A stretch of DNA of 64,000 nucleotides from DATADW01 sp963733905. GTDB taxonomy: Bacteria > Actinomycetota > Acidimicrobiia > Spongiisociales > DATADW01. The notes below the pieces were generated by a model that was given only the letters and a program-made list of their open reading frames with translations, did not search any database and had not been told where the DNA came from. The position numbers were made by a program, and so were the translations under genes. Shown piece after piece: positions 45,973-55,519 of the stretch (the first letter of the stretch is position 1; each line of letters opens with the position of its first letter). The stretch is taken from NCBI GenBank assembly GCA_963733905.1, contig CAVTEU010000013.1:186001-250000 (forward strand), written 5' to 3'.

Positions 45973-47364
45973 TCAGAGCACCCCGCCCTCGGTCATCCTT
46001 TTCAGGTCGAGGACGGCGTCGAGCTCATCCTCGGATAGGAGACCCCGTTCCAGGACCACATCACGGACGCTGCGACCGGTAGCCAGCGCCTCCTTGGCGA
46101 CGAGCGCACCGTTGTCGTAACCGATGTGCGGGTTGAGGGCGGTCACCACGATCACGTTCCGTTCGACCAGCTCGGTGGCTCGGTCCTCGTTGGCGGTGAT
46201 CCCCGCCACGCACCGGTCGCGAAGCCCGGAACTCGCCGACGCCAGCAACTCGATCGACTGCAGCAGGTTGTGGGCCAGCACAGGCATCATCACGTTGAGC
46301 TCGAAGTTGCCGTTGGCCGCCGCCCATGTGACCGTCGCGTCGTTCCCCACCACCTGGGCGGCCACCTGCATCACCATCTCGGGAATCACCGGGTTCACCT
46401 TGCCCGGCATGATCGACGAACCGGGCTGCAGGTCGGGGAGCTGGATCTCGGCCAGCCCCGAGGTCGGGCCCGAGCCGAGCCAGCGCAGGTCGTTGGCGAT
46501 CTTGAACATCGATACGGCCACCGTCTTGATTGCTCCCGACGACATCACCGCGGCGTCCTTTGCCGCTTGCGCCTCGAAGTGGTCCTCCGCTTCGCGGAAG
46601 GCGAGCCCGGTGCGCTCAGCCAACAACGCGATGACCGCCTGGGCGAAACCCTCCGGGGCGTTGATCCCCGTCCCGACGGCGGTGCCTCCCAGTGGGAGCT
46701 CCTCGAGCTCGGGCAGCACCTTGCGGAGACGTTCCGCACCCTTGGCTATCTGGGTGGCGTAGCCGCTGAATTCCTGACCGAGCGTGACCGGGGTGGCGTC
46801 CATCAGGTGCGTCCGCCCCGACTTGACCACGTGGCTGAATTCCTCGGCCTTGACGCGCAGTCCGCCGGCGAGCGCCTCCAGCTCGGGGATCAGATCCTCG
46901 GAGATGGCGGCGGCGGCGGCGACGTGGATGGCCGTGGGGATGACGTCGTTTGACGACTGCCCGACGTTGACATGATCGTTGGGATGGACCCGGCGGCCCT
47001 CGACCTCGCCGAGCAGTTCTCGCGCCCGCCTGGCGATCACCTCGTTGGCGTTGGTGTTGGTCGATGTGCCCGAGCCGGTCTGGAAGACGTCCAATGGGAA
47101 GTGGTCGTCGAGCGCCCCCTCCATCACCTCGTCGGCGGCGGCACGGATGGCCCTCGCCTCCTCTACCGGGAGGTGCCCCTGGTCGGCGGCGACGGTGGCT
47201 GCCGAGCCCTTGATCAGCCCCAGAGCCCAGATGAAACGGCGGCTGAAACGGATCCCGGAGACGGGGAAGTTGTCCACGGCGCGACGGGTGGACGCCCCGT
47301 AGTAGGCGCCGGCCGGAACCTCTACCTCACCCATCGAGTCGCGTTCAACCCGGGACTGTTCCAT
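45973..47364 (-). CDS. fumC: Fumarate hydratase class II
   Basis: 463 residues, converts fumarate to malate in the citric-acid cycle. Signature QPGSSIMPGKVNPVIPEMVM, plus GSGTSTNTNANEVIARRA, NDHVNVGQSSNDVIPTAIHV and KSGRTHLMDATPV. ATG 47364 is the first start; ATG at residue 11 is an alternative. Frame intact. A lone gene with the secreted protein (+) converging on it from the left. Confidence 0.94.
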   Translation of the reverse strand: MEQSRVERDSMGEVEVPAGAYYGASTRRAVDNFPVSGIRFSRRFIWALGLIKGSAATVAADQGHLPVEEARAIRAAADEVMEGALDDHFPLDVFQTGSGTSTNTNANEVIARRARELLGEVEGRRVHPNDHVNVGQSSNDVIPTAIHVAAAAAISEDLIPELEALAGGLRVKAEEFSHVVKSGRTHLMDATPVTLGQEFSGYATQIAKGAERLRKVLPELEELPLGGTAVGTGINAPEGFAQAVIALLAERTGLAFREAEDHFEAQAAKDAAVMSSGAIKTVAVSMFKIANDLRWLGSGPTSGLAEIQLPDLQPGSSIMPGKVNPVIPEMVMQVAAQVVGNDATVTWAAANGNFELNVMMPVLAHNLLQSIELLASASSGLRDRCVAGITANEDRATELVERNVIVVTALNPHIGYDNGALVAKEALATGRSVRDVVLERGLLSEDELDAVLDLKRMTEGGVL

Positions 47365-47403
47365 GGCTCTCCTTCTCGCTCATCCAGGGTACGCAGGGCC
47401 GTG

Positions 47404-48129
47404 TCACTCCAGGAACTGCTCGATCTCGGCCATGAACGCCGGGAACTCGTCGCGGTGCATCGAGTGGCTGGATCCTGGGATCGACACGAAACGAATGTGC
47501 TCGTTGAGCCCAACGAGACTTTCGCCCAGCGCCGGTGGGACGAGCGCTCCCAGCTCTGGGTCAGCGCCGAGGACCAGCGTCGGGATGGTGAGCGCTGCCA
47601 GTTCTGCCATGACGTTCCACGGGTCGTTCTGCCGGAAGATGGCCTCGGTGACCTGGCGCGATGTCTCCTCCAATGCCTCGACCTTGATCCGCACATCCTC
47701 GGGGTGCCAGGTGGGGTTGTGTTCCGCCACCCACTCGGGGGTGACTTCTAGCCCGAAGGGTTCGCTGATCCGATGGAGCGCCTGATCGGGGTCGAACACG
47801 GCAAGCGCCGGATCCTCCAGCACCAGCCGGGTGGCAAAACCAGGATCCTGCTGGAGTGCCACCAGCGCCAACGCCCCACCGAGCGAGTGGCCCACGACAA
47901 GATCCCAACCATCACCCAACTCGATCAGATCGGCGGCGTGGGAGCCAAAAGTGTGATCGGCCGGTTCAGGGCTCTTGCCGTGACCGCGCAGGTCGGGGGC
48001 GATCACGGCGAAGCCCATATCCGCCAGAGCAGGGCCGACCCGCCACCATCCGGCGGCATTGGACTGGATCCCGTGGACCAGCAGGGCGCGGCGGGGCCCG
48101 CTCCCCCAACCGATGGTCGCCAGTCTCAC
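47404..48129 (-). CDS. Alpha/beta hydrolase
   Basis: 241 residues: LLVHGIQSNAAGWW (oxyanion loop), APDLRGHGKSPEPA, VVGHSLGGALALVALQ (nucleophile Ser), VLGADPELGALVPPA and GSSHSMHRDEFPA (catalytic His). Start GTG 48129 overlaps the ABC ATPase stop (GTGA), so it is the last gene of the transporter operon. It may hydrolyse the imported compound; this is inferred from position. Confidence 0.88.
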   Translation of the reverse strand: MRLATIGWGSGPRRALLVHGIQSNAAGWWRVGPALADMGFAVIAPDLRGHGKSPEPADHTFGSHAADLIELGDGWDLVVGHSLGGALALVALQQDPGFATRLVLEDPALAVFDPDQALHRISEPFGLEVTPEWVAEHNPTWHPEDVRIKVEALEETSRQVTEAIFRQNDPWNVMAELAALTIPTLVLGADPELGALVPPALGESLVGLNEHIRFVSIPGSSHSMHRDEFPAFMAEIEQFLE

Positions 48130-48917
48130 CGCTCGATCAACGGTGCCCCGGACCGAGGATGGTCCTGACGGATCGAGCGGAGCACCCTGGTGCGGAGCTC
48201 GCTGAACAGCGGGTCGGCCTTGGTCGTCAGCTGATCGCGGGGGCGGGGGAGGTCTACCACCACCTCTTCGCTCACCGTGCTCGGAGACTTGGAGAGCACC
48301 GCCACCCTGTCCCCCAGGTAGACCGACTCGTCCACGTCGTGGGTGACAAAGAGGACGGTGACGCCGAACTCGGCCCAGATCCGGAGCAGCAGATCCTCCA
48401 GTTCGGCGCGGGTTTGGGCATCCACCGAGGCGAACGGCTCGTCCATCATGAGGACCTCGGGCTGGTAGGCGAGCGCACGGGCGATCGCCACTCTCTGCTG
48501 CATGCCACCGGAGAGTTGCCACGGGTACCGGTCGAGCGCGTCCGCCAGTCCGACCGCGGCCACCGTCTCCTCGACAAGGCTCTCCCTGTCGGAAGCCGAC
48601 AAGCTCTTGGCGCGGAGCGGGATCTCGACGTTGGCCCGAACACTCATCCACGGGAACAAGGACCGGCCGTACTGCTGGAAGACCAGAGCCATCCTCTCGG
48701 GAGGGCCGGTGATCCGCTCGCCGTCCAGAGTGGCCTCTCCCGATGTGGGCGACATCAGCCCAGAGAGGCAGCGGAGCAACGTGCTCTTCCCGCACCCAGA
48801 CGGTCCCACCACGCAGACCAACTCGCCTCCGCCCACCGTGAGCGAGAGATCGCCGATCGCCTCCACTGCATCGCTGCCCGACCCGTACACGACGCGGAGG
48901 TGGCTCACCTCGAGCAT
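48126..48917 (-). CDS. ABC ATPase, nitrate/sulfonate/taurine type
   Basis: 263 residues: Walker A GPSGCGKST, Q-loop FQQYGRSLFPWMSVRANVEI, signature LSGGMQQRVAIARAL, Walker B VLMMDEPFASVD and H-loop FVTHDVDESVYLGD. Close in plan to SsuB/TauB. ATG overlaps the permease stop by one base. Confidence 0.92.
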   Translation of the reverse strand: MLEVSHLRVVYGSGSDAVEAIGDLSLTVGGGELVCVVGPSGCGKSTLLRCLSGLMSPTSGEATLDGERITGPPERMALVFQQYGRSLFPWMSVRANVEIPLRAKSLSASDRESLVEETVAAVGLADALDRYPWQLSGGMQQRVAIARALAYQPEVLMMDEPFASVDAQTRAELEDLLLRIWAEFGVTVLFVTHDVDESVYLGDRVAVLSKSPSTVSEEVVVDLPRPRDQLTTKADPLFSELRTRVLRSIRQDHPRSGAPLIER

Positions 48918-49714
48918 CAGGCCGCCACCACTTCCATCGGCTCAGCGCTCGCATCGCTGGCGGCGCGCATCCCGCGGTGCCAGGCGAGGACACGTCTTTC
49001 CCCGGCGACGAAGAGGGCATTGAGGGCGAAACCGACGATGCCGAGCATCAGGATCCCCGCCCACATGTCGTCGAGACGGAATGTCCTCTGGGCCTGGAGC
49101 ACGAAGTACCCGAGCCCATTGGTGCTGGCGACCATCTCGCTGATCACCATCAGGATGAGCGCGATGGAGAGGCTCGCTCTGAGCCCGACGGCGATCTGGG
49201 GCGCCGCCGCCGGGATCACAACTCGGCGCAACCGCGATCGCTCATCGAGCCTGTAAACACGGGCCACCTCGTTGAACATGGGGTCGGCGCCGCGGACCCC
49301 GTCCACCGTATTGAGCAGGATCGGCCACACACATCCGATCGCTATCACGAACACCTTCATCGACAACCCGAATCCGAACACGAGCATGGCAAAGGGGAGG
49401 AGCGCCGGCGGTGGGATGGCGCGGAGAAACTCGGTGACGGGTCCGGCGGTGCGGCGTACCACCCAGTTGGACCCGATCACCAACCCGGCGCTGATACCCA
49501 CCACCGCTGCGATGGTGTATCCCGCGGCCATTCGGCCGATGCTGGGGACGACGTCGCTCCAAATCCGCTCGAAGATGAAGCTGTCCGCAAACGCGGTGAA
49601 GACCTCCCCGAGCGGCGGAAGGAATGCCGAGTCGAGCGCAAGAGCCACCAACTGCCACAGCAGCAGGAAGACCCCGAACCTCGCCACGTCGGCCAGCACG
49701 CTCCTCCACTTCAT
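48917..49714 (-). CDS. ABC permease 2 of nitrate/sulfonate/taurine type
   Basis: 265 residues, six TM helices (FGVFLLLWQLVALAL; AIPPPALLPFAMLVFGFGLS; SIALILMVISEMVASTNGLG). EAA-like loop FNEVARVYRLDERSRLRRVV. Overlaps the upstream permease stop (ATGA). The two permeases are distinct paralogues and probably form a heterodimer. Confidence 0.9.
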   Translation of the reverse strand: MKWRSVLADVARFGVFLLLWQLVALALDSAFLPPLGEVFTAFADSFIFERIWSDVVPSIGRMAAGYTIAAVVGISAGLVIGSNWVVRRTAGPVTEFLRAIPPPALLPFAMLVFGFGLSMKVFVIAIGCVWPILLNTVDGVRGADPMFNEVARVYRLDERSRLRRVVIPAAAPQIAVGLRASLSIALILMVISEMVASTNGLGYFVLQAQRTFRLDDMWAGILMLGIVGFALNALFVAGERRVLAWHRGMRAASDASAEPMEVVAA

Positions 49715-50496
49715 GGGCGCTGCCCGGGGTGCCAGTGGAGCAAGGGGCGCTCCACGATCTTGAAAAGCGTATTTAGCCCAAGCCCCAGCAACCCGGCGAC
49801 GGCGATGTACGCATATGCGACCGCCACGTCGCCGCCGCTTCTCGCCACGGCGATTGCATTGCCGACACCAGCAGAGCCGATGACCAACTCACCAGTCACC
49901 ACCAGGATGAGGGCGACCGCCGAGGACACGCGCAGTCCGGTTGCGATGTATGGGGCGGCGCTGGGGAGGGTGACAAACAGAGCCTGACGCACCCGGCCCA
50001 GCCGGTAGGCCCGGGCCGTGTCCCGAGCCACCGGGTCGACGTCCTGGACCCCGTACATGGATTGGAACAGCAGCGGCCAGGTGGCGGCGAACGATGCGAG
50101 GAAAACCTTGCCCCCAAACCCGGTGCCAAAGAGGAGGACGGCCACCGGTATGAGGGCGACCGATGGGATCGGGCGAAGGAACTCGATCACGACCCGCACC
50201 TGGCGGTAAAGGAAGGGAATGGCTCCGATCAGCATCCCCACTGGTATCGCCACCAGAGCGGCGATGCCGAGACCCATCGCCCACCCTCGAAGTGTCGCCC
50301 ACACCGTCCTCCAGAACTCGGCGGTGACCGCCTCGTCAGCCAGTGCCTGGAAGATCTCGCTCGGCGGTGGAAACCAGCGAGAGGGCAGCCACCCCAACCT
50401 GGCAGCAACCTCGAAGACCACCAACACGACAACCACCCCGGCGGTCCCCAAGGCCCACCCGGGGACCCGCGCCATCGGCCTGTCGGCGGCGATCAT
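49711..50496 (-). CDS. ABC permease 1 of nitrate/sulfonate/taurine type
   Basis: 261 residues with six TM helices (WALGTAGVVVVLVVFEVAAR; FLRPIPSVALIPVAVLLFGT; AVALILVVTGELVIGSAGVG) and loop RDTARAYRLGRVRQALFVTL. First gene of the minus-strand operon permease 1, permease 2, ATPase, hydrolase. Divergent from the substrate-binding gene, 84 bp between the starts. Confidence 0.9.
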   Translation of the reverse strand: MIAADRPMARVPGWALGTAGVVVVLVVFEVAARLGWLPSRWFPPPSEIFQALADEAVTAEFWRTVWATLRGWAMGLGIAALVAIPVGMLIGAIPFLYRQVRVVIEFLRPIPSVALIPVAVLLFGTGFGGKVFLASFAATWPLLFQSMYGVQDVDPVARDTARAYRLGRVRQALFVTLPSAAPYIATGLRVSSAVALILVVTGELVIGSAGVGNAIAVARSGGDVAVAYAYIAVAGLLGLGLNTLFKIVERPLLHWHPGQRP

Positions 50497-50580
50497 CCGA
50501 TCCGCTCTCCGGAGTCCCGCGTCGCACCGCGGCGCCCATTAGGTTGCACCCTGATACGACCCGGAAGAGGGAGGGGGATC

Positions 50581-51623
50581 ATGACGAGCATCCGCACCGG
50601 ATCCTGGCAGATCAGAGTGATCATGGCCCTGATGTTGGTCTCGCTCGTTGCCGCATGCGGTGGCGACGGGGGGACAGCGACCAGCGCAGCCGGAACCGAG
50701 ACCACTGGGGCGGTCAGTGAAACCACGGCCGGGGCCGACACACCGCCGGGGCCGGTGGTGAATTGACACCACTCGCCGTCGGCGTCATCCCGATCACCGA
50801 TGTGGTCCCGCTATACGTCGCCATCGAGCAGGGGTTGTTCGAGGAGGCCGGCCTCGAGGTGACCCCGACTCTCGCCGAGGGCGGCGCCGCCATCATCCCC
50901 GGTGTCGAAGCGGGCGAGTTCCAGATCGGGTTCTCCAACGTCGTGTCATTGGTGAACGCCACGGCCGCCGGCATCCAGTTGCAGGCGTTGACCGGTGGGA
51001 TGAAGGCCAACGAGGAGGAGCCCGACTGGAGCGCCGTCCTCGTCGGTGCGGACTCCGACATATCGGACGCGTCCGGTCTCGCCGGGCAGACCATCGCGGT
51101 AAACACGCTGGCCAACATCGGCGAGGTCACGATCCGCGCCTCGCTCGACGGCCAGGATGTGGACACCTCCGGTCTCCAGTTCATCGAACTCGGGTTCCCC
51201 GACATGCCCGCTGCCCTCGCCGAGGGACAGGTGGAGGCGATCTGGGTGGTCGAGCCATTCGTGACCATCGCCACAGCCGAGGGCGCGCAGGTGGTGGATT
51301 ACAACTACATCGGCACCGAGCCGGGGATGGAGATCGCCGCCTACTTCACCACCACCGAGTATGCCGAGGCCAACCCCGACGTGGTCGAGGCCTTCGTGGG
51401 TGCCATAACCGCAGCCGAGGAGATGATCACCGCCGACGAGCAGGTGGCCCGCGACGCGGTCACCACCTACACGAGCCTCACACCCGAGCTCGCCGCCGAG
51501 ATCCTGTTCGGTCCGTTCACCGGCACCCTGGACACCGATTCGATCACCAACACTGCCGACCTGATGGTCCAGTACGAAGTGATCGAGGAAGTGCCCGACC
51601 TAACGGGCCTACTAGGAGGCTGA
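50581..51623 (+). CDS. NMT1/SsuA-type substrate-binding lipoprotein (one frameshift)
   Basis: About 347 residues. Signal and lipobox LVSLVAACGGDGG, a Thr/Gly-rich linker, a frame change near 50757 (one G missing restores VVELTPLAVGV), then VIPITDVVPLYVAIEQGLFE, VEAGEFQIGFSNVVSLVNAT, AIWVVEPFVTIA. This is the fold that binds taurine, sulfonates, thiamine precursors or similar. It partners the divergent permease operon. Confidence 0.88.
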
Positions 51624-51628
51624 ACCAG

Positions 51629-51684
51629 CAGACGGCAGACGGCAGACCTTCCGTCCCCCCGCAGGGGGAAGGGCTCCGCTGCGG
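51629..51684 (-). repeat. Composite dispersed repeat, inverted copy
   Basis: Reverse complement of the composite repeat at 40772: CGGCAGA x2 (51633-51646), then CCCCCCGCAGGGGGAAGGGC and TCCGCTGCGG. About 55 bp match with small gaps. It follows the substrate-binding gene stop at once. Confidence 0.75.
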
Positions 51685-51723
51685 GCTGACTGGTATCTCC
51701 GAGTCCACTGACGCCTCGCTCGT

Positions 51724-51758
51724 GTACTAAGTACTTACTAAGTACTAAGTACTCAGTC
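51724..51758. repeat. Heptamer tandem repeat CTAAGTA x3
   Basis: CTAAGTA, a 4-base partial CTTA, CTAAGTA, CTAAGTA and CTCAGTC. In the convergent gap between the substrate-binding gene and sufC2, next to the composite repeat. Between 51684 and 51798 I see nothing else. Confidence 0.9.
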
Positions 51759-51798
51759 CTCAAACGGCGTGTCGGTGAGCAGATCTGCGGGTCTGATC

Positions 51799-52557
51799 TC
51801 AGGTGTGGTCACCGGGAACGGGTATGCCGAGCCGGCGGCGCACGCCCTCATAGCCCTCCTTCTCGAGTTGCTCGGCCAACTCGGGACCGCCGAATTCCGC
51901 GATCCGGCCGTCAACCATCACGTGGACCCGATCGGGGGTGATGTATTGGAGGATCCGGCTGTAGTGGGTGATCATGACCACGCCCAGGTCCGGGCCCCGC
52001 ATCTGCTCGACCGCCGCCGCCACCTCGCGCACCGCGTCGATGTCAAGCCCGGAGTCGATCTCATCGAGCACCGCCACCCTCGGCTCGAGCACTGCGAGTT
52101 GGAAGATCTCCGAGCGTTTCTTCTCACCGCCGGACAGCTCGTCGTTGAGCGCCCGGTCGAGGAAGCGATCCATATCGAAGCGGGACCCCTCTCGGTCGAT
52201 ACGGTCACTCATCTCTGAGGGATCGATGCCCCTGGCATCGCCCACCTCGCGTAGGAACTCGCCAAGCGACACCCCGGGGACCTCGACCGGGTACTGGAAA
52301 GCCTGGAGCAACCCCAACTCGGCGCGCTCGGGAACCGTCAACTCGAGGAGGTTCTCGCCATCGAGCGACGCCGCCCCCGACACGTCGAAACCCTCCTTGC
52401 CGGTGAGGACATGGCACAAGGTCGACTTGCCCGAACCGTTGGGACCCATGATGGCGTGGACCTCGCCGAACGGGACCTCGAGGTCCACCCCGGTGAGTAT
52501 CTGACGGTCGTGGACGCCGGCGGTGAGTTGCTCGACGGAGAGGGCGGCTGCGGTCAT
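51799..52557 (-). CDS. sufC: Fe-S assembly ATPase SufC (copy 2)
   Basis: 252 residues. Walker A GPNGSGKST, QAFQYPVEVPGVSLGEFLRE, signature LSGGEKKRSE, Walker B VAVLDEIDSGLD, ITHYSRILQYITPDRVHVM. Start overlaps the Rieske gene stop by 4 bases. Together with SufB and SufD it would power the scaffold. It is diverged from copy 1 (for example Glu-Ile-Asp instead of Glu-Thr-Asp in Walker B). Confidence 0.93.
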   Translation of the reverse strand: MTAAALSVEQLTAGVHDRQILTGVDLEVPFGEVHAIMGPNGSGKSTLCHVLTGKEGFDVSGAASLDGENLLELTVPERAELGLLQAFQYPVEVPGVSLGEFLREVGDARGIDPSEMSDRIDREGSRFDMDRFLDRALNDELSGGEKKRSEIFQLAVLEPRVAVLDEIDSGLDIDAVREVAAAVEQMRGPDLGVVMITHYSRILQYITPDRVHVMVDGRIAEFGGPELAEQLEKEGYEGVRRRLGIPVPGDHT

Positions 52558-52886
52558 ACCTCAACCTCCACCGGCTGGAGCGAGAGGAGGACGACCCCGC
52601 CCTCGATCCTCACCTGATAGGTCGGGACCGGCCTGGTGGCGGGGAGGGCGTGGGGGGCCCCGGTTCGCAGGTCGAATGCCGACCCATGCCGGGGGCACTC
52701 GACCTCGGTATCGAAAACCTCGCCCTCGGCCAGCGAAGCCTCGGCGTGGCTGCAACGGTCGCCCACGGCGAAGACTTCGCTGCCGACGCGGAACACGGCG
52801 ATGCGCTGGTCTCCGGCCTCAACCAGCACACCCCTGCCGTCGGGCAGGTCGTCGAGGGGCCCGATCTCCACCCATTCCTCGGTCAT
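52554..52886 (-). CDS. Rieske [2Fe-2S] ferredoxin
   Basis: 110 residues. Cluster ligands in RCSHAEASL (C-x-H) and ECPRHGSAFD (C-x2-H). Small Rieske proteins of this type often sit in actinobacterial suf operons, as electron carriers or assembly targets. Overlaps both neighbours by 4 bases, so it is coupled within sufD-Rieske-sufC2. Confidence 0.92.
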   Translation of the reverse strand: MTEEWVEIGPLDDLPDGRGVLVEAGDQRIAVFRVGSEVFAVGDRCSHAEASLAEGEVFDTEVECPRHGSAFDLRTGAPHALPATRPVPTYQVRIEGGVVLLSLQPVEVEV

Positions 52887-54166
52887 ACCCGCCCCTCTTC
52901 CTGGGCGGTGACGAACTTCCGGTTCACCGCACTGCGCACCGGGCCGGCGAGTTGGGGATGGGGAAGGCGGGCTATGACCTCCTCGAAGAAGCCGCGGACG
53001 AGCAGACGGGCCGCCCTATCCGACGGCAGTCCCCTGCTCTCGAGGTAGTAGATCTGGTCCTCGTCGAGCGGACCCACCGAGGAGGCGTGGCCGCATATCA
53101 CGTCGTTGCACAGGATCTCGAGGTTGGGGACCGAATTCGCTTTGGCACCATCGGAGAGCACCAGGTTGCGATTGGTCTCGAACGCCGATGTCTTGGCGGC
53201 TTCGGGTTCGATCTTCACCATCCCGGTGAACACCGAGTTGGCGGTGTCCTCGACGGCACCTTTGAGAAAGACCTTGGACGAGGTGTTCGGTCCGAAATGG
53301 TCGATGAGTAGCCGGTAATCGAGCACCTGCTCGTGCTCGCCGTAGTAGATCCCGACCACATCGGCGGTGCCTCCGCTCCCCAGGAGGTCGATCCCCAGAT
53401 CGAGCCGGCCAAAACCGCCGCCCAAACCAACCTCACCGAGGAGGGCGGTGGCGTCCCGACCCAGATCGATACGCTGATGGGCGATGGTCGTCGCAGCCTC
53501 GTCGATCTGTTGGACGGTGGTGAGACGCAGCCTTCCACCGTCCCGCACCGAGGCCTCCACCTGGGGCACCATGGCCAGATCGACGTCAGCGGCGGAGCGG
53601 TACCTGACAACGATCGACGCCTCGGAGTTTCTCTCCGCCACCACGGTCACATGGGGAAAGCTCACCGTGCCGGCGGTGGCACCCTGGATGTCGATGAGAA
53701 ACGGGTCGGCTATGGCGACGCCGGGCGGCAGGTAGACGAAAACCCCGTCGGTGCTGAAAGCCGCATGGGCCGCGGCAAAACGGTCTAGACCTGGATCGAC
53801 CGCCTGCATGTAGGCACCCCGAAGCTCGGCCTCGTGAGCCGTGTACGCCGCGGCAAGCGAGGTGAACAGGACACCGGTGCTCGCGTCCGACTCGATGGAA
53901 ACGGTGGTGCCGTCAACCACCTGGGCCCGTCCCGCAACCCGAACGAAGGCCTCGTCGACGTCATCGGGGGCGACTGGCTCCCCGGGCCGGTCGGCCAACG
54001 GAAGCGAGGCCGGGTCACCCGGCACTTCGACGTAGCGCCATTCCTCTTCGGCGCCGGTGGGCACGTCCAGCTTCTCGAGCCACTCGAAACCGGCGCGTCG
54101 ACGCTCCCCGACCCAGTCGGGGTCGCGTGCGATCAAGCCGTCGAGAGTGGATCGGTCGAGCGACAC
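52883..54166 (-). CDS. sufD: Fe-S scaffold subunit SufD
   Basis: 427 residues. Beta-helix core with FVYLPPGVAIADPFLIDIQG, YYGEHEQVLDYRLLIDHFGP, FLKGAVEDTANSVFTGMVKI and the C-terminal CGHASSVGPLDEDQIYYLES. GTG 54166 is 18 bases from the operator with no clear ribosome site, so the mRNA may be leaderless. First gene of this suf unit. Confidence 0.92.
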   Translation of the reverse strand: MSLDRSTLDGLIARDPDWVGERRRAGFEWLEKLDVPTGAEEEWRYVEVPGDPASLPLADRPGEPVAPDDVDEAFVRVAGRAQVVDGTTVSIESDASTGVLFTSLAAAYTAHEAELRGAYMQAVDPGLDRFAAAHAAFSTDGVFVYLPPGVAIADPFLIDIQGATAGTVSFPHVTVVAERNSEASIVVRYRSAADVDLAMVPQVEASVRDGGRLRLTTVQQIDEAATTIAHQRIDLGRDATALLGEVGLGGGFGRLDLGIDLLGSGGTADVVGIYYGEHEQVLDYRLLIDHFGPNTSSKVFLKGAVEDTANSVFTGMVKIEPEAAKTSAFETNRNLVLSDGAKANSVPNLEILCNDVICGHASSVGPLDEDQIYYLESRGLPSDRAARLLVRGFFEEVIARLPHPQLAGPVRSAVNRKFVTAQEEGRV

Positions 54167-54183
54167 TCAATTTGATGGTATTG

Positions 54184-54201
54184 GCACTACGGCTGTAGTG
54201 C
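54184..54201. promoter_or_regulatory. Suf operator at sufD
   Basis: GCACTAC-GGCT-GTAGTGC is a perfect 7-bp inverted repeat containing CACTA-N6-TAGTG. It lies 18-35 bp upstream of the sufD start, over the expected promoter. The same core is in front of sufB and sufC1. Confidence 0.75.
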
Positions 54202-54289
54202 GAATGTCACGGATTGGTTCCCCCGTTCGTGCATGACACGAGTTCCCCATCGGTACCCCAGTCACGGCAGAACGGCAGAGTGGCGACCG

Positions 54290-55519
54290 CTACGACCGAT
54301 TGACTGCATCCTCGAGCGGGTGCACCCCGTCGGCGGTGACATCCTCTGGCTTGGCGCTCCGGTCGAGGGGCAACCAGAGGCAGAACGTCGAGCCCGCGTC
54401 GGCGGCGGAAATCACCGTCACCAGCCCGCCGTGACCCGCCATCACCTGACGGACGATGGCTAGTCCGAGCCCCGAGCGGCGACGGGTCCGGTCGTGCTGA
54501 TCGGCGGCGCCCCACGAGCGCTCGAAGATCCGCTCGTGGAGTTCCTCGGGGATGCCCGGGCCCTGATCGGTCACCGACATCCACGCCCACGAGCCGGTCG
54601 CCCCGCAGCTGACCACGACGTCGGATCCCTCCGGCGCGAGGCGAACCGCGTTGTCGAGAAGGTTGCCAAGGGCTCGTTTCAGAGAGTCCCGATCGCCTTC
54701 GACCGTTATCTCGACCGTGCTCCCAACCCGAAGCTCGATACCCCTGGCGGCGGCGGCAACCCGGTAGTCCCCTACCGACTCCTCCAGCAGGGGGACCAGC
54801 GGGACCGTGACCAGCGCCAGGGCGCGTTGATCCTGGCGGGCGAAGGTGACCAACTCGTCGACGGTCCGGGAGGTGCGGTCGATGGTGCGGCGGACCACCT
54901 CGCCGGCGTGACGGAGAGACTCGACATCGGCGTCTGGGTCGGAGAGGGCGACGTCGAGAGTGGTGGCCATCACCGCCAGCGGGTTGCGTAGCTCGTGGGT
55001 GGTGTCCTCCACGAAGGCCCTCTGATCCCGGTTCCCCTTCTCCAGACGGTCGAGCATGGCGTCGAACGTGTCGGCGAGACGCTTGAACTCGTCGTCGGTC
55101 CCGCCCAGCCGAATCCGCCTGCTGAGGTCGGTCGACTGGATCTCGCGCGCCACTCCACCGATCCTCTCCACCGGGCGGAGCGCCCTTCCCGCCACAAGCC
55201 AGCCGATCACCACACTGAGGGGGAAGAGGAACGCCACCGTGTAGAGCGAGTAACGCCTCAGGTTGTCGAGCGCTCGCTCGTTGACCAGCCGCTCCAGATC
55301 AACCATCCGCGCCCTGGTGAGCTGGAGCTCGAACCCGCCCAGCGTGCGGCTCAGACTGGGGAACACCACCTCCTGCACCACCGGTTGGCCGCTCAACGCC
55401 CTGCTCAGCCCGAGGTTGACCGCTCCCAGCACAACCAGGGCCAAAGCGAAGACCAACACCGAGTAGGTGAGGGCCAGCCGGAACCGGACCGAACGCATCC
55501 ACTCGGGCATCTCAACCAT
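54290..55519 (-). CDS. Sensor histidine kinase
   Basis: 409 residues from ATG 55519, which overlaps the regulator stop by 8 bases. TM helix ~13-38, short extracytoplasmic segment, TM ~92-112, HAMP (GRALRPVERIGGVAREIQST), His box EDTTHELRNPLAVMA with H175, then ALGNLLDNAVRLAPEGSDVV (N-box), DQGPGIPEE and SGLGLAIVRQVM. Signal unknown. The 120 bp between it and sufD hold the sufD operator and nothing else recognised. Confidence 0.92.
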   Translation of the reverse strand: MVEMPEWMRSVRFRLALTYSVLVFALALVVLGAVNLGLSRALSGQPVVQEVVFPSLSRTLGGFELQLTRARMVDLERLVNERALDNLRRYSLYTVAFLFPLSVVIGWLVAGRALRPVERIGGVAREIQSTDLSRRIRLGGTDDEFKRLADTFDAMLDRLEKGNRDQRAFVEDTTHELRNPLAVMATTLDVALSDPDADVESLRHAGEVVRRTIDRTSRTVDELVTFARQDQRALALVTVPLVPLLEESVGDYRVAAAARGIELRVGSTVEITVEGDRDSLKRALGNLLDNAVRLAPEGSDVVVSCGATGSWAWMSVTDQGPGIPEELHERIFERSWGAADQHDRTRRRSGLGLAIVRQVMAGHGGLVTVISAADAGSTFCLWLPLDRSAKPEDVTADGVHPLEDAVNRS

